Notes: generated by a model from the sequence alone, not told the origin. A stretch of 48,705 nt of DNA from Rhizobium sp. FKY42 (GCF_005222835.1 NZ_STGA01000059.1:1-48705); one strand, 5' to 3'; positions 15,708 through 24,291 are shown, numbered from the stretch's first letter. A program made the numbers and translations.

Positions 15708-17053
15708 GCATCACCTGCTATCGCGGCGCTCAATGCGCCGGACCAATCCATGCCCTCCGGGGGCCACCAGATTTCGATGTCGAGATCGTCGCGCGCCAGC
15801 CGCGCCTTTGCCCTGGCCATGGCCGAGGCGGTCCAGATCCGCTCGCTGTCGCCATCGGCTGCCAGCACCAGCTCGCGCACATGCGCGGCCACTTGCAGCG
15901 CATCGTCGGGAGCTTGATCCTTTTTGGGTACAGGGCCGGGGATTGGCCGCTTTCGCGTGCCGCCATTGGCAAGGCGCGTGACGACGCTTTCGTGAGTAAA
16001 TGCGGAATCGGGGTCGGCAGGCCCTGCCAGATTGCCGATATCGCCAGCCGAAAAGTAAAACGTATCGTCGCGAAAGCCCTCAGCGCCCGCCACCGCAATC
16101 ACGTTTTCAATGCCCTCGCCACCCAGCCAGCGCGTGGCCTCTGGCTCACCCAGCAGCGGAATAAAGCCACCCGTCTTGTGGCCGCGCATCTTTTTCGTGG
16201 GCAGCCGCTCGTAGAAACCCGCCTCGATATCAACGGGGGTCGGGGTGCGATGGCGTCCGGCATTCGGCAGCAGTGGCTTGCCCGCCTTGGCACCCTCTTT
16301 CGAAAGCCCCCACAGCACAGGCCGGGAATTGCCCTTGCCATTGCGCAGATCTAGCCAGGTGATGTGACAGCCAATGATCCGGTAATCGGACGAGACGATC
16401 GGCGCAATCATGGCCGGGCCGGAATGAACCTCCAGCGGTTTTCCGCGCTCATCCTCGCCGTGGTAATAGCCGAAGGCCGAGCGGGCGCGCAGATTGACGA
16501 AAACGCCGTCCGGCACGGTGAAGCGGGTGCGGGCAAACAGATAATCGCGCAGATAATCCATGGCGCGCAGATTTTCCCGGCAATCCGTGGCGTTGATCCA
16601 GAAATTGCGGGCTTTTTCAATTTCCCGCTCACGGTAGAGGTTGCCCTCATCCTCGCGATCCTTGCGGTTTTGCGCGGCCTTTGCCTTGGCGGCATCGATC
16701 CGCTCAAGACGCGCTGCCCGCTCCTCTTCCGTTTCGCGCTCGCCTCCTGCCGGAATAGGCTCATCCAGCACGGCCGAGCAGGCTTCCAGAAATCCGGCAC
16801 GGCTTTTGACATCGAGGTGCAGCATGTGGGCCGCAAGACCAATGCCATCGCGCCCGCCAGCACCGCAGCCACGGCAAAGCCAGACAGCTTTTTTCCGATT
16901 GACCGCAAAGCGATCATTGCCGCCACAGCGAGGGCATGGGCCTTCAAATTCCGGCTTGCCCTTCCGGGGTTCAGGTACCTTCAGGCGATCCACTGCTTCG
17001 GCAAATGAGACAGCCCGCGCCTGTTCAACGAATTCTGTGACCGCGTCAGACAT
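15704..17053 (-). CDS. Toprim-type DNA primase with CHC2-like zinc finger
   Basis: 449 residues. The N-terminal zinc ribbon 'CPRCGGNDRFAVNRK' with 'WLCRGCGAGG' (about 40-65) resembles the DnaG/P4 alpha zinc motif. The centre has 'IVSSDYRIIGCHITWLDL' and 'GEGIENVIAVAGAEGF', and the C-terminus 'LVLAADGDSERIW' supplies the acidic Toprim residues. It fits DUF7146-type Toprim proteins paired with D5 helicases in alphaproteobacterial phages. It synthesises RNA primers for the helicase encoded immediately downstream. Divergent from hicA across a 109-base spacer holding the hicAB operator, so the two units may share control. Confidence 0.88.
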   Translation of the reverse strand: MSDAVTEFVEQARAVSFAEAVDRLKVPEPRKGKPEFEGPCPRCGGNDRFAVNRKKAVWLCRGCGAGGRDGIGLAAHMLHLDVKSRAGFLEACSAVLDEPIPAGGERETEEERAARLERIDAAKAKAAQNRKDREDEGNLYREREIEKARNFWINATDCRENLRAMDYLRDYLFARTRFTVPDGVFVNLRARSAFGYYHGEDERGKPLEVHSGPAMIAPIVSSDYRIIGCHITWLDLRNGKGNSRPVLWGLSKEGAKAGKPLLPNAGRHRTPTPVDIEAGFYERLPTKKMRGHKTGGFIPLLGEPEATRWLGGEGIENVIAVAGAEGFRDDTFYFSAGDIGNLAGPADPDSAFTHESVVTRLANGGTRKRPIPGPVPKKDQAPDDALQVAAHVRELVLAADGDSERIWTASAMARAKARLARDDLDIEIWWPPEGMDWSGALSAAIAGDA

Positions 17054-17080
17054 TCAGGTTTCTCACCCTAAAAACTTCAG

Positions 17081-17138
17081 AGCAAAAGGACATTTTTGTC
17101 CTTTTGCTGTTGACATGAGGACAAAAATGTCCCATAGT
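17081..17138 (+). promoter_or_regulatory. hicAB promoter with nested palindromic operators
   Basis: A 28-base palindrome (17081-17108) has perfect 12-base arms AGCAAAAGGACA and TGTCCTTTTGCT. Its core GGACATTTTTGTCC is repeated in inverted form as GGACAAAAATGTCC at 17119-17132. TTGACA (17110-17115) and CATAGT (17133-17138) form a promoter with 17-base spacing, and the second operator fills the spacer. This is the layout expected for autorepression by the HicB antitoxin. Confidence 0.85.
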
Positions 17139-17162
17139 GTTCTCATTGAAACGGAGACAGTC

Positions 17163-17360
17163 ATGGATAAGCGAGACCGCTTCATCGCTGAACTGAAAGA
17201 AGAAGCCAAAGCCTTGGGCCTCTCTTTCCGGGTCAACAAGTCCAAGGGCAAAGGCGGGCACGCAACGGTCTTCATAGGAGACAAGTTCACCACCCTCCCA
17301 AGCCGGGAAATTGACCCGAAAACGGCAGCAAAGATCAGAAAGGGGTTGGGGCTGAAATAA
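17163..17360 (+). CDS. hicA: HicA-type mRNA interferase toxin
   Basis: 65 residues, typical of HicA. HicA toxins fold as a small double-stranded RNA-binding-like domain and use one histidine to cleave mRNA. Here 'GKGGHATVFIGDKFTTLPS' carries the histidine in the place of the usual GSHxxF, and the C-terminus 'DPKTAAKIRKGLGL' matches the family's closing helix. GGAG precedes the ATG. It is first in the operon and is followed 59 bases later by hicB, the common order. Likely a plasmid addiction or phage-exclusion module. Confidence 0.88.
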   Translation: MDKRDRFIAELKEEAKALGLSFRVNKSKGKGGHATVFIGDKFTTLPSREIDPKTAAKIRKGLGLK

Positions 17361-17419
17361 GCCCCAACTTTTCTCGGCTTAGATAGAGACTGAAGCAGAT
17401 AGTGATGATGGAGAAGACG

Positions 17420-17845
17420 ATGGAAACCTATACCTATGCAGCGACCTTCGAGCCAAACGGGACGCCGGGTGGCTTCGTGGTGACCTTTGAGGATGTGCCT
17501 GAAGCCATCACAGAAGGCAGCAACATGGCTGAAGCGAAAGAAATGGCGGCGGACGCGCTGGGCGTTGCGTTGCTGACCTATCTTGAATTGGGTCGCCCGC
17601 TGCCCGAAGCGAAAGCGAGCGGTATAATGATCACACCAGATCCGGATGTCGCGGCAAAACTTGCGGTCATTCAGACCTTCACTGAAAGCGGCATGACACA
17701 GGCTGAACTGGCGCGTCTTATGGGAAAGGACGCGAAAGAAATACGCCGGATTCTGGACTTCAATCACGCCACCAAATTGCAGGCATTGACGAAAGCGCTT
17801 GCCGTAATGGGCAAGCGCCTGGTCGTGGGATTGCAGGCAGCCTAG
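17420..17845 (+). CDS. hicB: HicB-type antitoxin with C-terminal helix-turn-helix
   Basis: 141 residues from the ATG at 17420, which has GGAG six bases upstream; two ATGs twelve and fifteen bases earlier lack a site. The N-terminal part 'YAATFEPNGTPGGFVVTFED' with 'EAKEMAADALGVAL' is the partially degraded RNase-H-like HicB fold that covers HicA. The C-terminal part 'SGMTQAELARLMGKDAKEIR' is an HTH that should bind the GGACA palindromes upstream. The gene converges with the methyltransferase and ends before a GC hairpin. Confidence 0.9.
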   Translation: METYTYAATFEPNGTPGGFVVTFEDVPEAITEGSNMAEAKEMAADALGVALLTYLELGRPLPEAKASGIMITPDPDVAAKLAVIQTFTESGMTQAELARLMGKDAKEIRRILDFNHATKLQALTKALAVMGKRLVVGLQAA

Positions 17846-17873
17846 TCGGGCGACATTGACTATTGAGCAAGGA

Positions 17874-17902
17874 GAAGGGTGTGGCGTGTCGCGGCACCCT
17901 TC
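17874..17902. terminator. Hairpin between convergent hicB and the C5 methyltransferase
   Basis: GAAGGGTG (17874-17881) pairs perfectly with CACCCTTC (17895-17902). It lies in the short gap between two genes that converge, the usual site of a two-way terminator. No long T-run follows on either strand, so efficiency is doubtful. Confidence 0.4.
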
Positions 17903-17961
17903 CCTGTTTGGCGGCATCATCCCGCTGCCCTCGGTTGCGGTGATGGGGTTCTGTTTGCCGG

Positions 17962-19806
17962 TCATGCTGCGGCTCCAACCTGCTCAACTGCCAAGTGATT
18001 GCAATTTGCGGCTACCAGCGCCCGCGCCACCGGCGGGCAAACGCTGTTACCCACGCAGGAAACCTGCACCTCCTTGGAAAACGGCACCCACAGCGGCCCG
18101 CCATTGTGGCCGACGCGCGTTTTGTCGAAGTAGCCGTCGATCTTGTAATCGCGGGGAAAGCCTTGCGCGTTGTAAAGCTCGCGAGGCGTCAGCATCCGCA
18201 TGCCGATGTCGATCACCACGAATGGCACGCCGTCGATTTCCAGCGTTACGAATTCGCGCTCATCCCAAACACCATAGGAACGCAGGAAATCCGCCACCTG
18301 GCGCGCCCGTGCGGCCTGCGCATCGGTGAGCGGCGGGACCGCGACAACACCCTCGACATGCGCATGACGCGGCTTGCACGTCGCGGTGCGCATCGGTTCA
18401 TCGGTTCGCGAGCCCTCGCCTGTCCCGTAGTAGCTTTGGAGGTAAGGGGTAATCAGGCGAGACTTGCCCTGCCCTTCCGGCATCACCGTTGCGGCTGGCT
18501 GATTCAGACCGTGGCCTGTCGAGGTGCCGAAGTCCCGCGTGATGTAAGCGGCGACGACATTCTGATGGCTGCCGGTTTGCGTGAGCGTCGAGGCTGGCGC
18601 ATCCATAGGCCGACCGGGATTAACACCGCCTATGCGCCGGCTATCGTTGTTGTGCTGCGCCATCCACGCGCAGAACATGCCGTTCTGGTCTTTTCGGCTG
18701 GCCGTGATTGTGTGCGCCGGTTCGTGCATCGAGCGGTTAGCACCGCCCTGTTGTGCATAGGTAAGAACCGGAGCAATCAAAGCATGCCGATTTTCACACG
18801 GAATAACGCGCACAGGTTCATCCACAGGCGATGAACGATCTTTGCCGCCGTTACCTGGGCCATAATAGGCCGAGAGGTGCGGTGCGATTTTGCCGACATC
18901 ATCCAGACTAACCAGATACGGCCGCGCCGCCTTGAGCACGAACTTATCAAATCCATAGGCAACGCGCGCCAGCGAATTATCCGCCAGCGGACGCACGGCG
19001 CGAACCCCGTACTCCTCGAAGATTTCCGCCGAGCTGGCGAAAATCGAGGGGCAAGGCAGGCTGTAATCAAGCTGATCACCTACAATCGGCCACGGCTGCT
19101 TGCGCCCTGCAATCACATCCGGATCGTCCGGACGGCCATGCGTTGGTGCAGGCCAGGCAATCGGCAAACCATCGAAACGGATGATGATGAATAGTCGCTT
19201 GCGGATCGTCGGTGCACCGTAATCGTATCCGCGCAGCTCCTTGCTTTGCATCTTGCCGCCGAGCTTACGAATGGCCTTGCACCATTTCTGGTAGGTTTCA
19301 CCCTTGCGGTCAGGGTCAGGCCGCAGCCCTTTCGCCGTCTCAATCAGCGGCCCGTAATCCTTGAATTCCTCGACATTTTCCATGATGACGACATCGACCT
19401 TGCCGCCGCTCTGCTGGATGCGCTCGATCCAGCCAGGAATGATCCAGCAGAGATCGCGGATATTCCGCTCAACCGGCTTGCCGCCCTTGGCCTTCGAGAA
19501 ATGCTTGCAGTCAGGCGAAAACCACGCGAGGCCGATGTGTTTGCCACGCAAGTGGTCCAGCGGATCGACCTTGTAAACATTTTCAGAAAGGTGGATCGTG
19601 TCTGGATGGTTCGCTTCATGCAGCGCCAACGCCGCCGCATTGTGGTTGATGGCATAGTCCGGCGACCGGCCTAGCGCCTGCTCAATGCCTGTTGATGCGC
19701 CGCCGCCGCCCGCGAAACTATCAACAATGTAAGGGCCATTCGGCCCGGTTGCCGACATGGCTGCCAGCGCGACACCCGCGAAAAGACTGCCTACATGCGC
19801 GTTCAT
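17962..19806 (-). CDS. DNA (cytosine-5)-methyltransferase
   Basis: 614 residues. The conserved order of C5 methyltransferase motifs is visible: motif I 'VDSFAGGGGASTG' (28-40), motif IV 'FSPDCKHFSKAKGG' with catalytic Cys100 in a PDC rather than the usual PC setting, motif VI 'MENVEEF' (142-148), motif VIII 'YGAPTIRKRLFII', and motif X 'GNSVCPPVARALVAAN' at the C-terminus. A variable region for target recognition lies between about 300 and 500. No cognate endonuclease is adjacent, so it is probably an orphan phage methylase that hides the DNA from host restriction. GGAG before the ATG. Confidence 0.93.
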   Translation of the reverse strand: MNAHVGSLFAGVALAAMSATGPNGPYIVDSFAGGGGASTGIEQALGRSPDYAINHNAAALALHEANHPDTIHLSENVYKVDPLDHLRGKHIGLAWFSPDCKHFSKAKGGKPVERNIRDLCWIIPGWIERIQQSGGKVDVVIMENVEEFKDYGPLIETAKGLRPDPDRKGETYQKWCKAIRKLGGKMQSKELRGYDYGAPTIRKRLFIIIRFDGLPIAWPAPTHGRPDDPDVIAGRKQPWPIVGDQLDYSLPCPSIFASSAEIFEEYGVRAVRPLADNSLARVAYGFDKFVLKAARPYLVSLDDVGKIAPHLSAYYGPGNGGKDRSSPVDEPVRVIPCENRHALIAPVLTYAQQGGANRSMHEPAHTITASRKDQNGMFCAWMAQHNNDSRRIGGVNPGRPMDAPASTLTQTGSHQNVVAAYITRDFGTSTGHGLNQPAATVMPEGQGKSRLITPYLQSYYGTGEGSRTDEPMRTATCKPRHAHVEGVVAVPPLTDAQAARARQVADFLRSYGVWDEREFVTLEIDGVPFVVIDIGMRMLTPRELYNAQGFPRDYKIDGYFDKTRVGHNGGPLWVPFSKEVQVSCVGNSVCPPVARALVAANCNHLAVEQVGAAA

Positions 19807-19809
19807 TTT

Positions 19810-20028
19810 TCACTCCGCATGTACCGTTGGTGGGGTGGGTTTGCCCTTGCGGCGCTGGACCATTGCAATCACCTCGTCGAGATCATCGCTGGTCAGGCAG
19901 AAATCAGCGTTTGGATTTTCTGGCGCGCGAACGAGAACGGTGATCTTTGCGCCTGCTTTAAAGTTGGAAAGGATCTTGTCCATCAGGTCAGAGACACGCT
20001 CAGTTGTGCGCTGCAGGGCCTCGCTCAT
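19810..20028 (-). CDS. Small protein of unknown function
   Basis: 72 residues, not recognised. It is helical at the N-terminus (LQRTTERVSDLMDKILSNF), then has 'AKITVLVRAPENPNADF' and 'SDDLDEVIAMVQRRKG', a beta strand followed by a helix. The start overlaps the stop of the 99-residue gene in an ATGA junction, and the stop is four bases before the methyltransferase ATG. Translational coupling supports a real gene. Confidence 0.68.
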   Translation of the reverse strand: MSEALQRTTERVSDLMDKILSNFKAGAKITVLVRAPENPNADFCLTSDDLDEVIAMVQRRKGKPTPPTVHAE

Positions 20029-20327
20029 CAGTGCATTCCCCCGTCGATAATCACGGTTTTGGAGCTTGGCGTTCCGGCGGCGAGGTAGCCCGCGATCTGG
20101 CGGGACAGCTCTTTGTCTACGAGATGCCGCATCTGCTTTCGGGTCCGGGGATCACCGATGGATGAGAGACTGTTGGCAAGGTTCACCACAAGAGCGCCAA
20201 TGACGGCATTGAGCATTGGCGGGTCGCAGCCATCGGCTGCATCGTGCAAAGCCTTATCAACGGCCTTGACCAGTATTTCGGTCTGCCGCGCCTGCTCGGA
20301 TCGGTATGCCCTTTCGGTCATTGTCAT
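20028..20327 (-). CDS. Small helical protein of unknown function
   Basis: 99 residues, not recognised. It is almost entirely helical, with 'RQTEILVKAVDKALHDAADG' and 'MLNAVIGALVVNLANSLSSI', and ends in 'SKTVIIDGGMH'. No Cys, no clear membrane segment. GGAGGG lies six bases before the ATG, and the ATG overlaps the upstream stop. It resembles small phage proteins expressed with methylases, but I cannot name a family. Confidence 0.7.
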   Translation of the reverse strand: MTMTERAYRSEQARQTEILVKAVDKALHDAADGCDPPMLNAVIGALVVNLANSLSSIGDPRTRKQMRHLVDKELSRQIAGYLAAGTPSSKTVIIDGGMH

Positions 20328-20977
20328 GGCTTACCCTCCGCATTGGTAAGCCCTTGGCTCGCTTGGGGCAGATGAACGGGCGCGAATACCGGAAAGAGCC
20401 GGACGCCATCGACTTTCGAATAGGGATACATCGCGTCGTAAGGATAGCTCTCCGGAAGCTCATCCTCGAAGATCCAGCCAGCAATATGCGGTTGCGCCTT
20501 GAGCTTTTCGATCTCCTGAGTCAGTACCTGGCCGAAATCCACGCCTGGATCGCTTGCGCTCTCCGCAAGGCCAAGAAGGTTGATCACCATCTCACCTATC
20601 CGCCGGTGGCGCTCGGCAAGCTGATCATCCGGACGCCGCGAAGCGTGCGCGCTCGTGATTGGAGTGCCGATCGGAAAGTTCTGGTCCACGATAGAGGCTC
20701 TCTGGCCTCGCCAAATTATGTCTTCAACGGCAAAGCCGAGGCAATGTGCGCCATCTTTCTGGCCAGCTATCTCCCTTTCGCCAACACCATGAGGGGCTTG
20801 GCAAACATTAATCAGCGCCTGCACCATTTCTTCGCAAAGCTCAGCATTAATTGGCCGTCCAATGAATGGGCGTAGCGCATCAAGAATGAGCCGCTCCACC
20901 GCCCCGAAAGGATCAAAGAGTTCCAGAGGCTCGTTTGGTCCCAGCCGTCGGTCGCCTTGCTCTGCATCTTCACTCAT
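20324..20977 (-). CDS. Phage protein of unknown function
   Basis: 217 residues, not recognised. The N-terminus 'PLELFDPFGAVERLILDALR' is followed by 'RPINAELCEEMVQALINVCQ', then a middle section with 'FAVEDIIWRGQRASIVDQNF' and a C-terminus with 'WIFEDELPESYPYDAMYPYS'. The ATG overlaps the stop of the adenine methyltransferase gene; GGGAG upstream. It is part of the coupled early operon. Function unknown. Confidence 0.7.
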   Translation of the reverse strand: MSEDAEQGDRRLGPNEPLELFDPFGAVERLILDALRPFIGRPINAELCEEMVQALINVCQAPHGVGEREIAGQKDGAHCLGFAVEDIIWRGQRASIVDQNFPIGTPITSAHASRRPDDQLAERHRRIGEMVINLLGLAESASDPGVDFGQVLTQEIEKLKAQPHIAGWIFEDELPESYPYDAMYPYSKVDGVRLFPVFAPVHLPQASQGLTNAEGKP

Positions 20978-22422
20978 TCCACCACTCCCTTTGCCACGGC
21001 CACGGCTGCCGTGGCGTGCAGCACGGTCCAGCCCTCATCGGTAATCTTCCACTGGTCGCCACCGGCAGGCGCAATCAGGCCGTGACCGGCGAGATCGTCG
21101 AGCAACGCCTCAGCCAGGATCGGGCGGATGGCGAGCTGTTGGCGCAGACGCATCGCATCGAAGGTCTTGCACCCGGCAATCCAGATCAGCGCCCGCGCCC
21201 GTTCTTCCTCGACACGGTCGGCAAGTTCCCGGCGCGGTGTCTCGCGGGTAAATTCATCATCCACCTTGGGGGCACGGAATGTCATCGGGCTGACATGGCC
21301 GCATGCGCCTGGCGCAAGGGCCGGTGCATCCTGCTGCTTTTTCCAATCGACACGGATGATGCGCGGATAGCCGTCGCCATAGGAGCCATCTTCGTTGCGC
21401 TCCCAGATAAACCAAGCCGTGTTCATCTGGCTGCTGGCCTCGTCGCCGTCCCAGCCCTCGCGATGCATCATCGGCAGGCGGCGGGCGTTGAGGTAGACGC
21501 GCGAGGGAGGGCATTCCTCCATCACAAAAATGCGGTCCGGATCCTCGCAGCCGAACATGAAGTTGGCGTTCAGCAACAGCGCCATCTTGCGCGGTTTGTG
21601 CTCCCGCAGGGCATGCGCCACGAATTTATTGAGGATGTCTTTGCCATAAGGCGGGTTGGTGACGATATCGACACCCTCGGAATCGCCCGCCACGGAAAGC
21701 AGAAAATCCCCCACGCCTTGGCGCTCACCGGAAAGCGTGGTGGTGCCATAACCCACCAGATCTGAGATCAGGACGCTGTAGCCCGCCTCTTCCATCGGCT
21801 TTGAGATATTGGCCTTGCCGCAGGCCGGTTCCTTCACCACGCCAGAAAAGCTTTCCAGCGAAAGCAGGGTGCTAATGCCCTCGATCGGCGTGAAATAAGC
21901 GTTATTGCCACGCTCCTCTTTCGAGCGGGATTTGGTGCCAATGGCGTGGCTGATGCCGGATTTGCTGGGAGCCAGCCCCTGCGCAATCAGATTGTCGATC
22001 GAGCGGCGAATGAAACCCGGCTCTAGCGTTTCGCGATCGCGCAGCTTGCGGGCCGCGTGGATCTGGTCGCGCCGCAAGCCGATGCTGAGAGCCGTTAAAG
22101 CGTTGTCGTCGCCAACGCTTTTTTTCGGGCGACCACGCGCTACCTTGCCCTCGGCAGCCAGCCGGTCCCACTCATCCGCAATGCGGATCTCAGACCGAGA
22201 GACAAGCTCCAGCGCATCACCCTGAATCCGGTAGCAGGCGGCGAGCGCCTCGGCCATGTTGAGACGTGCCGCCGCTTCCGAAAGCGGCTTGATCGAGGAA
22301 TAGACCAGATCTGCAAGCTGCTTTGCCGCCTGCAAATCACCGGCATCGAGCAGCGCCCGCGCCTGGTCAACGCTAGCCTCCAGATGTTGCGATGTTTCGG
22401 GCAGGCGCGCGATGGCGTTCAT
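20974..22422 (-). CDS. N6-adenine methyltransferase fused to an N-terminal helical/HTH-like region
   Basis: 482 residues with the catalytic motif NPPY at 256-259 ('VDIVTNPPYGKDIL') and the SAM-binding segment 'VVKEPACGKANISKPM' near 196-210, in gamma-type order (SAM motif first). A long N-terminal region (1-165) is unlike ordinary methylases. It has a repeated helical stretch 'ARALLDAGDLQAAKQLADLV' and a DNA-binding-like piece with 'GRPKKSVGDDNALTALSIGL', similar in style to ParB/KorB-associated segments. A winged C-terminal domain ('WKITDEGWTVLHATA') closes the protein. It probably protects phage DNA or modulates expression. ATGA overlap with the next upstream gene. Confidence 0.85.
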   Translation of the reverse strand: MNAIARLPETSQHLEASVDQARALLDAGDLQAAKQLADLVYSSIKPLSEAAARLNMAEALAACYRIQGDALELVSRSEIRIADEWDRLAAEGKVARGRPKKSVGDDNALTALSIGLRRDQIHAARKLRDRETLEPGFIRRSIDNLIAQGLAPSKSGISHAIGTKSRSKEERGNNAYFTPIEGISTLLSLESFSGVVKEPACGKANISKPMEEAGYSVLISDLVGYGTTTLSGERQGVGDFLLSVAGDSEGVDIVTNPPYGKDILNKFVAHALREHKPRKMALLLNANFMFGCEDPDRIFVMEECPPSRVYLNARRLPMMHREGWDGDEASSQMNTAWFIWERNEDGSYGDGYPRIIRVDWKKQQDAPALAPGACGHVSPMTFRAPKVDDEFTRETPRRELADRVEEERARALIWIAGCKTFDAMRLRQQLAIRPILAEALLDDLAGHGLIAPAGGDQWKITDEGWTVLHATAAVAVAKGVVE

Positions 22423-22943
22423 AGTGCCGCGCCTTCGTTCAGGCGCAGCGCAAGCTGCTCACCCTTTTTGGTCAGCCTGTAGCTGGATGCCCGTCCGCGC
22501 TTGCGCTCTTCCGTCAGGCGGATATGTCGTTGCTCGACCAGCCAGTCGATTGCTGCCTCCGCAGTACCGGGCGTAAGGCGCGCATCGAGTTCAATCCGCC
22601 CGTAGGAGGTAACAATCGGATCTTGCTTGGACTTCAGCATCCAGACCAAGGCCCGCGCAGCGTTGACCGGCGCACCGCAACCGCGCGCCGTTTCGGGCGT
22701 GAGGCGTCCCTCATCATGCTCTGGTACTTCAGAGCCTCCCAGCGTCAGGTGATGGCGCTGGGAAGCAAGGGCCAAAAGCTCGCTTTGCGGTAGCCCGGTT
22801 GCACGCTCGATATCTGCAAAGGAGACTCCTCGCTCTCGCAACAGCAGCACCAGTTCCGTCTGCTGCGCAGGCGTCAGCACCGTCATGCGGGCCGGTGAGA
22901 CTGCGCAGAGATCGACGGCTGAGAAAATCGGAAGATTGGTCAT
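22419..22943 (-). CDS. Putative winged-helix regulator
   Basis: 174 residues from the ATG at 22943 (GAGG five bases upstream, overlap with the upstream stop). Two DNA-binding-like parts can be seen: 'RGVSFADIERATGLPQSELL' near residues 40-60, an HTH signature, and a C-terminal winged part 'IELDARLTPGTAEAAIDWLV' with 'ERKRGRASSYRLTKKGEQL'. It may regulate the early operon or contact the replication proteins. Family not identified. Confidence 0.68.
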   Translation of the reverse strand: MTNLPIFSAVDLCAVSPARMTVLTPAQQTELVLLLRERGVSFADIERATGLPQSELLALASQRHHLTLGGSEVPEHDEGRLTPETARGCGAPVNAARALVWMLKSKQDPIVTSYGRIELDARLTPGTAEAAIDWLVEQRHIRLTEERKRGRASSYRLTKKGEQLALRLNEGAAL

Positions 22944-23380
22944 GTCCACCTCGGTGCGGCAGGCTTCTGCATTGCGGGTCTTGCTGGCGGGGGTGCGGGG
23001 GGCGCTACTGGCGGCGGCGGTTCCGGCTCCGGTTTGGCTTCCGGCTGTGGGGCGGGCTCGCCCTGGACAGGATCCGTTTCGGGTTCAAGCGCCGTGAGTG
23101 CCTTCTTGGTCTGCCAGGCGCGGATCTCGGCAAGCACATCGAAATGATCCCCGATGATCTTGACCTCGCAGCGCCGCAGGATCCACGCCTCGTTGCGCAG
23201 ATCGAAAGGCACGAACCAGACACCCACCGCCCGCGCACCATCGGGAATCGCAGAGATTTCGGGGATGGTCGAAACGATCTTTGTCCAGGCGGGCACCTGA
23301 TCGAGACCATGTCCGAAGAAATATTCGGCAGCCTTTGCTGGCGTATCGGTAACGATATAAAGGCGATATTGGCCGGTCAT
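22940..23380 (-). CDS. Protein of unknown function with proline-rich tail
   Basis: 146 residues. The first hundred look folded: 'YRLYIVTDTPAKAAEYFFGH', 'GVWFVPFDLRNEAWILRRCE' and 'VKIIGDHFDVLAEIRAWQTK'. The last 45 are Pro/Glu/Ala low complexity, as in flexible linkers or periplasmic-type tails. There is no signal peptide. ATGA junctions on both sides. Not recognised; the tail may tether a partner. Confidence 0.66.
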   Translation of the reverse strand: MTGQYRLYIVTDTPAKAAEYFFGHGLDQVPAWTKIVSTIPEISAIPDGARAVGVWFVPFDLRNEAWILRRCEVKIIGDHFDVLAEIRAWQTKKALTALEPETDPVQGEPAPQPEAKPEPEPPPPVAPPAPPPARPAMQKPAAPRWT

Positions 23381-23574
23381 GCCTGCCTCGCTTTGGCAAG
23401 CGCCCGCTGCTCGGCAGCGTCAATGATGGCGCAGACTTCATCTTCCGGAAGATCCAGCGCCTGCGCGATGCAGTAAGTGCTGCTCTGCCCTTGTCGCCAC
23501 AGATCCAGCACTTTCGGGCGCTTAAGGAGCTGCGAAACCGTTGAGCCGGAATCGAGTTTAAGAGGCACCGTCAT
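23377..23574 (-). CDS. Small helix-turn-helix-like protein
   Basis: 65 residues. 'RPKVLDLWRQGQSSTYCIAQ' followed by 'LDLPEDEVCAIIDAAEQRAL' has the spacing of a resolvase/transposase-type HTH (a helix, then a turn at G/Q, then the recognition helix). Start and stop overlap neighbours in ATGA junctions. Likely a DNA-binding accessory of the early operon; family not certain. Confidence 0.62.
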   Translation of the reverse strand: MTVPLKLDSGSTVSQLLKRPKVLDLWRQGQSSTYCIAQALDLPEDEVCAIIDAAEQRALAKARQA

Positions 23575-23789
23575 AGCGCTCGCTCCCGCGTCTGGTCATT
23601 CCAGAGCCGCGCCGCACGCTCGCAGCGTGCGGGGCAGACGGTGCGAACGGCAATCACGCCATTATCCAACGCAAACACCGCGCCGCACTCAAACCGCGCA
23701 ACAGATGAGCCCGCAGAACTTTCCCGCCTGGGCGAACCGCAGGCGGGGCACTTGTGCCGGCTCATCAGGAATTGCATGCGGCGGGTCAT
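23571..23789 (-). CDS. Small zinc-ribbon protein
   Basis: 72 residues from the ATG at 23789, one base after the CII-like stop. The signature is 'CPACGSPRRESS', 'FECGAVFALDNG' and 'CPARCERAARLW', giving cysteine pairs for a zinc ribbon. Such small ribbons are common in phage early operons as DNA- or protein-binding adaptors. The same frame is open for a long way upstream, but only as an overlap with the CII-like gene; the short start is the one that fits the operon. Confidence 0.7.
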   Translation of the reverse strand: MTRRMQFLMSRHKCPACGSPRRESSAGSSVARFECGAVFALDNGVIAVRTVCPARCERAARLWNDQTRERAL

Positions 23790-23790
23790 G

Positions 23791-24291
23791 TCAGGCCTTT
23801 TTCTTGCGGAAGTTCTTGAGCCTGTTGCGCAGGCCACCCTTGGCCTTGATGGCGGCGGTGCAGCGTTGCAGGGCAGATGCCGCGCGCTGCAGAAGCTTGA
23901 CCTTTTTGGCCAGCGCATCGGCCTTTGCGGGAGTGATTTCCTCATCCGCAAAAACCGCCGCGCCATGTTGCTGCACCTGGGCCGATGCCATGGCAAAATT
24001 CGCCATGGTGGCCATGACGCAAGCCTCATCATCCACCACGGGCTCCACCGGATCGGAAAGGGTGCGACCGGTTTCGGCGGCAAAAATCGCGGTGATGATG
24101 GCCTCGCCACAAATGCGCTCCAGCACCGGAAAGGTCAGGTGCCCCATCAGATCGGGCGCATGCTGGTTGTTCCAGCGACCGACCTGCGCCCTGGAATAGC
24201 CCGTCAGCAAAGCCACCTCATCAATCCCGCCGCAGCGTTCAATCAGGTCGCATTGTCCAGCCTTCAGGGCATAGAAAAGAGCGTTTTGCAT
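23791..24291 (-). CDS. CII-like phage regulatory protein (CP76 family-like)
   Basis: 166 residues from the ATG at 24291 with GGAGA five bases before it. The N-terminus 'ALFYALKAGQCDLIERCGGI' and 'EVALLTGYSRAQVGRWNNQH' followed by 'GHLTFPVLERICGEAIITAI' matches the Phage_CP76/CII-type regulators that replace lambda CII in many prophages. The C-terminal third is a long basic helix. It comes second after cro in the early leftward operon and is separated from it by a 413-base leader with a terminator, the lambda cro-tR1-cII plan. Probably decides lysis versus maintenance. Confidence 0.72.
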   Translation of the reverse strand: MQNALFYALKAGQCDLIERCGGIDEVALLTGYSRAQVGRWNNQHAPDLMGHLTFPVLERICGEAIITAIFAAETGRTLSDPVEPVVDDEACVMATMANFAMASAQVQQHGAAVFADEEITPAKADALAKKVKLLQRAASALQRCTAAIKAKGGLRNRLKNFRKKKA

